Shown here: piece by piece, positions 7,154 through 9,480 of the stretch
How positions within the stretch are numbered: the stretch's first letter is position 1
Layout of the letters: every line of letters starts with the position of its first letter
Source: an uncultured Caulobacteraceae bacterium
GTDB lineage: Bacteria > Pseudomonadota > Alphaproteobacteria > Caulobacterales > Caulobacteraceae
Length of the DNA stretch: 9,480 nt
Assembly: GCA_903884915.1 (NCBI GenBank)
Contig: CAISGS010000383.1
Location: 1 to 9,480, forward strand
Direction of reading: 5' to 3'
The notes under the pieces: generated by a model
The model's database searches: none
Told to the model about the DNA's origin: nothing
Seen by the model: only the letters and a program-made list of their open reading frames with translations
Translations under genes and position numbers: made by a program

Positions 7154-7186
7154 GCCCCGCGGCGCGTCCGGGGCTTGAGGCTTTTT
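7154..7186 (+). terminator. Candidate terminator after cckA
   Basis: GCCCCG (7154-7159) pairs with CGGGGC (7169-7174) around a nine-base loop, followed after a short TGAGGC stretch by TTTTT (7182-7186). The stem is strong, but the T run starts seven bases late, so termination may be partial. It ends only 7 bases before the transporter start codon at 7194, which leaves little room for a separate promoter for that gene. Confidence 0.5.
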
Positions 7187-7193
7187 CATTCCT

Positions 7194-8084
7194 ATGACCT
7201 TTCGGGATTTTGGCTTTCTGGTGTTGATCTGCGTCCTTTGGGCGTTCAACACCGTGCTGAGCAAGGTGGTGATCACCCAGATGGGCGTGCCACCGATGAG
7301 CTATGCTTTGGTGCGCTTCATTCTTGTAGCCCTGATGGTTTTGCCTTGGCTCTTGCCGATGCCCAAGCCGCGGTTGCGTCTTTTGCTGGTAGCGCTTTTG
7401 ATGGGCGGCGGAAATTTCGTCTTTCTGTTCCTCGGATTAAAGACCGCGAGCCCCTCAGGCACGGCGATTGTCAGCCAGTTGGGGGTGCCGATGACCACCA
7501 TCCTTTCGGTCATGATCCTCGGCGAGACCATCCGTTGGCGGCGCGGGATTGGCATCGTCCTGACCTTTATCGGGGCCATGACCGTCATCTGGGATCCGAC
7601 GGGTGTGCCCATTTCCACAGGACTGTTGTTGATCGCCGCAAGCGCCTTCCTTGGGTCTTTAGGCGCGGTGCTGATGAAGCAGATGGAGGGTATCAAACCC
7701 CTGCAGTTTCAGGCTTGGGTTGGTGCCTCGTCGATCCTTCCACTCTTGTTGGTTTCAGCCCTGTTTGAGCATGATCAGGTCAAGCTGATGATCCATGCCG
7801 GTTGGCCTTTCCTTGGCGCGCTGGTCTTTTCGGCCCTTGCCGTCAGCGTCTGGGGACACACAGCCTATTTCGGCCTGATCCAGAAATATGAGGCCAATCT
7901 CATCGCGCCCCTGACCCTGATGACCCCGCTCTTTACCATCGGCCTTGGCGTTCTGCTGACCCATGACCATTATGATCTGCGGATGGCCATCGGATCGGCC
8001 ATCGCCTTGCTGGGTGTCTTGATCATTGCCTTGAGGCCGAACCGCATGATGTCGCTGGCCGACCTTCTAAGGAGCCGCCTGTGA
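7194..8084 (+). CDS. EamA-family (drug/metabolite superfamily) membrane transporter
   Basis: The 296-residue product is almost wholly hydrophobic, with about ten membrane helices in two tandem EamA repeats (roughly residues 5-133 and 142-279), the usual size and topology of this superfamily. Repeat landmarks are CVLWAFNTVLSKVV near the start, LGLKTASPSGTAIVSQLGVP with LGETIRWRRGIGIVLTFIG in the first half, and YEANLIAPLTLMTPLF with IALLGVLIIAL in the second. Known members export amino acids, nucleosides or other small metabolites by proton exchange; the substrate cannot be read from sequence. The ATG at 7194 has no good ribosome-binding site (GAGG lies about 15 bases away). Its stop overlaps the amidase GTG start by four bases (GTGA), so the two are probably translated together. 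Confidence 0.9.
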   Translation: MTFRDFGFLVLICVLWAFNTVLSKVVITQMGVPPMSYALVRFILVALMVLPWLLPMPKPRLRLLLVALLMGGGNFVFLFLGLKTASPSGTAIVSQLGVPMTTILSVMILGETIRWRRGIGIVLTFIGAMTVIWDPTGVPISTGLLLIAASAFLGSLGAVLMKQMEGIKPLQFQAWVGASSILPLLLVSALFEHDQVKLMIHAGWPFLGALVFSALAVSVWGHTAYFGLIQKYEANLIAPLTLMTPLFTIGLGVLLTHDHYDLRMAIGSAIALLGVLIIALRPNRMMSLADLLRSRL

Positions 8085-8806
8085 GCCTTGAGACCATCGC
8101 TCGTCCCTCGCCCAATTTCGACTCCCGTAAGGGACCGCCCGACATGATCGTGCTCCACTATACGGGCATGCAGACCGGGCAGGCGGCGTTGGAGCGTCTG
8201 TGCGATCATCAGGCGAAGGTCTCGGCCCACTATTTGATCGAGGAAGATGGTCGCATCTTTACGCTGGTCGCCGAAGAGCGCCGGGCTTGGCATGCGGGCG
8301 TCTCATTCTGGAAGGGCGAGCGCGATATCAACGCCGTCTCCATCGGCATTGAGCTGGTCAATCCCGGGCACGAGTTCGGCTACCGCGCCTTTCCAGACGC
8401 CCAGATCGCGGCATTGATCGCGCTGCTCGATGAGATTAGAGGGCGCTGGGAGATTGTTGACGGCCGCATCATCGGCCATTCCGATGTCGCGCCGGACCGC
8501 AAGGAAGATCCCGGCGAGCTGTTCCCTTGGGCGCGGCTTGCGGCGGCGGGGCATGGGCTGTGGGTTGAGCCGCCGGCCTCTCCGGGCGCGCCCTTGACCA
8601 TCGGCGATGAGGGGGCAGGAGTCTTTGCCCTTCAGGCGGGCCTGACGCGGCTTGGCTATGACAGCGCGCCCAGTGGCCAGTTTGACGACAAGACCGCGCT
8701 CATCCTCAAGGCCTTTCAGCGCCATTGGCGGCCCGCTCGGGTCGATGGCATTGCAGACGGCGAGACCCGCGCCCGCCTCGTGCATCTGCTGCGCGCAGGG
8801 TCCTAG
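8081..8806 (+). CDS. AmpD-type N-acetylmuramoyl-L-alanine amidase with C-terminal peptidoglycan-binding domain
   Basis: The enzyme should cleave the amide bond between N-acetylmuramic (or anhydromuramic) acid and L-alanine in muropeptides. Residues about 8-155 form an Amidase_2 domain: zinc ligands His26 (VLHYTG), His133 (GHSDVAP) and Asp143 (RKEDPG), with Lys141 two residues before the Asp as in AmpD, and Glu91 (GIELVN). Residues about 170-238 form a PG_binding_1 domain (GDEGAGVFALQAGLTRLGY, GQFDDKT, LKAFQRHW, DGIADGETRARL). There is no signal peptide or lipobox, so a cytoplasmic cell-wall recycling role is likelier than a periplasmic one. The 241 residues fit amidases with this added domain. 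The GTG start is fixed by a strong AAGGAG at 8069-8074, six bases upstream, inside the transporter gene. The name ampD is plausible but orthology is unproven. Confidence 0.92.
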   Translation: MSLETIARPSPNFDSRKGPPDMIVLHYTGMQTGQAALERLCDHQAKVSAHYLIEEDGRIFTLVAEERRAWHAGVSFWKGERDINAVSIGIELVNPGHEFGYRAFPDAQIAALIALLDEIRGRWEIVDGRIIGHSDVAPDRKEDPGELFPWARLAAAGHGLWVEPPASPGAPLTIGDEGAGVFALQAGLTRLGYDSAPSGQFDDKTALILKAFQRHWRPARVDGIADGETRARLVHLLRAGS

Positions 8807-8819
8807 ACCCACAGAAGCC

Positions 8820-8848
8820 TTGACCCCGTAGCCTGCTGGCCTCATCTG
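8820..8848 (+). promoter_or_regulatory. Candidate rnpB promoter
   Basis: TTGACC at 8820-8825 begins exactly 35 bases before the predicted 5' end of RNase P RNA at 8855, as expected for a -35 element. The matching -10 is poor (CATCTG at 8843-8848 after a 17-base spacer). It lies just after the amidase stop codon. Confidence 0.4.
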
Positions 8849-8854
8849 TGCGGC

Positions 8855-9257
8855 GGATCAGACGGCCGGGCGATCGCGGTCCTTGGAAACAGGGGTCGAG
8901 GAAAGTCCGGGCTCCACGGTGAAAAGGCGGCGGGTAACGCCCGCCGGGGGTAACCCTAGGGATAGCGCCACAGAAAGCAAACCGCCTGCGCTTCGGCGTC
9001 GGTAAGGGTGAAAGGGTGGGGTAAGAGCCCACCGCAGACCTGGCAACAGGGATGGCAAGGCAAGCCCCGCTTGGAGCAAGACCAAATTGGGACGTCGCGC
9101 CTTGGTTCTCGAAAGGGGATGCAGGGCAGGGCTTCACCGGCCCGAGGCGTCCGGGTAGGTCGCGAGAACCGTCCAGCAATGGCCGGTCCAGAGGAATGAT
9201 CGTCGCGCCTGCCGCAAGGTGGGCGGCACAGAACCCGGCTTACAGGCCGTCTGATCC
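8855..9257 (+). ncRNA. rnpB: RNase P RNA, bacterial type A
   Basis: This is the catalytic RNA of RNase P, which removes the 5' leader of tRNA precursors. The ends are set by an 11-bp perfect P1 helix: GGATCAGACGG (8855-8865) pairs with CCGTCTGATCC (9247-9257). Conserved core blocks appear in the right order: GAGGAAAGTCCGGGCTCC (8898-8915, P4 strand), CACAGAAAGCAAACCGCC (about 8969-8986), GGTAAGGGTGAAAGGGTG then GGTAAGAGCCCACCG (about 9001-9034), GGAGCAAGACCAAAT (about 9073-9087), CCGGGTAGG (about 9151-9159), AGAGGAATGAT (9190-9200) and ACAGAACCCGGCTTACAG (9228-9245). The 403-base span is usual for type A. True transcript ends may differ by a few bases. Short open frames on either strand here are not genes. 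Confidence 0.97.
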
Positions 9258-9266
9258 GTTTTTCTT
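9258..9266 (+). terminator. T-rich 3' end of rnpB
   Basis: GTTTTTCTT follows the closing P1 strand of RNase P RNA directly. The 11-bp P1 helix is long-range, so it may not form in time to act as a classical hairpin; the T run is nonetheless the likely 3' end of the transcript. Confidence 0.5.
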
Positions 9267-9275
9267 ATGCACATC

Positions 9276-9307
9276 CCGTGTTCCCCGCGCAGGCGGGGAT
9301 CCAGACC
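9276..9307. repeat. Short palindromic dispersed repeat, CCCCGC-GCAG-GCGGGG type
   Basis: TCCCCGC (9282-9288) and GCGGGGA (9293-9299) form a 7-bp stem around GCAG, followed by TCCAGACCC. The pattern GTGTTCCCCGC...GCGGGGATCCAG is a familiar dispersed intergenic element of alphaproteobacterial genomes, recognised here from general knowledge, not from a second copy in the window. Confidence 0.6.
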
Positions 9308-9337
9308 CTTTCAAACCGTCCGTTCGTTTGACGTGCA

Positions 9338-9371
9338 TCATCGTCCTTCGACGGGCGTAAGGTTAGGATGA
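9338..9371. repeat. Imperfect palindromic repeat, CATC-GTCCTTCGA...AGGATGA type
   Basis: TCATCGTCCTTCGACGGGCG followed by TAAGGTTAGGATGA resembles the REP-like element with core TCCTTCGA...TCAGGATGA that is scattered through many alphaproteobacterial genomes. The two arms pair imperfectly here. The family assignment is from memory of the pattern; no other copy lies in the window. Confidence 0.45.
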
Positions 9372-9400
9372 ATGGGAAGGGGAGGGGATGAACACCCCCC

Positions 9401-9436
9401 ACTCCCAACCCTCTCCCCCTCAAGGGGGGAAAGGGC
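9401..9436. repeat. Palindromic CCCTCTCCCCCT / GGGGGGAAAGGG repeat
   Basis: CCCTCTCCCCCT (9409-9420) and GGGGGGAAAGGG (9424-9435) are complementary at 10 of 12 positions around a CAA loop. The block with ACTCCCAACC before it resembles the common dispersed intergenic element built on AACCCTCTCCCC...GGGGAGAGGG. It has no coding potential of its own. The TTTGTTTCCTT after it could let it act as a bidirectional terminator. Confidence 0.5.
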
Positions 9437-9452
9437 TTTGTTTCCTTCTTCT

Positions 9453-9480
9453 CGTCATTGCGAGCGCAGCGAAGCAACCC
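9453..9480. repeat. CGTCATTGCGAGCGCAGCGAAGCAA repeat, cut by window end
   Basis: The last 28 bases match, up to one base, the widely dispersed element with consensus CGTCATTGCGAGCG followed by CAGCGAAGCAATCC, found in intergenic DNA of many bacteria. TTGC (9458-9461) and GCAA (9474-9477) are its outer arms. It continues beyond the window, so its full length is not visible. Confidence 0.65.

Noticed and set aside
7175..7768. 197-codon plus-strand frame inside the transporter gene
   Set aside because: It is the shifted frame of a clear membrane protein; it is rich in His, Arg, Asp and Gly with no family resemblance.
8798..8810. Small palindrome GGGTC-CTA-GACCC over the amidase stop codon
   Set aside because: A five-base stem with a three-base loop and no T run is too short to call a terminator.
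8706..9179. 157-codon minus-strand frame overlapping the amidase end and rnpB
   Set aside because: The region is explained by RNase P RNA and the amidase gene on the other strand. Open frames across rnpB (also at 8858-9085, 9008-9199 and 9052-9360) are common spurious calls.
9265..9477. 70-codon minus-strand frame after rnpB
   Set aside because: Its peptide contains CARNDE and WIPACAGNT, which are the translations of the dispersed repeats described here, so it is repeat DNA read as protein.
1..9480. Search for CRISPR arrays, tRNAs, transposases, integrases, toxin-antitoxin or defence genes
   Set aside because: No regularly spaced repeats, tRNA-like cloverleaf or matching protein motifs were seen; apart from the terminal repeats the window is ordinary core genome.

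Overview
This is a core chromosomal region of an alphaproteobacterium, most likely of the order Caulobacterales. Four things point there. Split flagellar basal-body genes carry TTAA-N7-TTAA boxes, the binding motif of the cell-cycle regulator CtrA. The hybrid histidine kinase CckA, top of the CtrA phosphorelay, lies directly after flhB. Promoter elements look Caulobacter-like (spaced -35 / CTA-type -10). The RNase P RNA is of ancestral type A. By eye the G+C content is about 60%, below most Caulobacter and Brevundimonas; an Asticcacaulis-like or hyphomonad relative would fit, but genus cannot be fixed from this window.

Layout. Positions 1-117 hold the 3' end of an unrecognised gene that converges on fliP. 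fliO and fliP (1230 to 119, minus strand) diverge from flgB-flgC-fliE (1318-2542, plus strand) across a gap of about 87 bp that contains one perfect CtrA box. A second, near-perfect CtrA box precedes fliQ-fliR-flhB (2655-4778). Together these genes encode most of the export gate (FliP, FliQ, FliR, the gate regulator FlhB and the assembly factor FliO) and the adjoining proximal rod and its adapter (FlgB, FlgC, FliE). These are early flagellar parts that must be made together. cckA follows at 4919-7090 and ends at a candidate terminator. A ten-segment EamA/DMT transporter gene then overlaps, by GTGA, an AmpD-type peptidoglycan amidase gene with a peptidoglycan-binding domain (8081-8806). RNase P RNA (rnpB, about 8855-9257) follows. 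The last 210 bases contain no gene; they are a tight row of four different short palindromic intergenic repeats, the last cut by the window edge.

How the genes fit together. CckA phosphorylates the phosphotransferase ChpT, which passes phosphate to CtrA; CtrA in turn drives early flagellar genes such as those beside it. The window therefore holds both the sensor kinase and likely direct targets of the same cell-cycle circuit. I found no phage, CRISPR, toxin-antitoxin, defence or biosynthetic cluster and no sign of a novel system. The most useful second looks are the regulatory architecture of the fliO/flgB gap, the transporter-amidase pair, an 8-bp complementarity in rnpB and the repeat mosaic.
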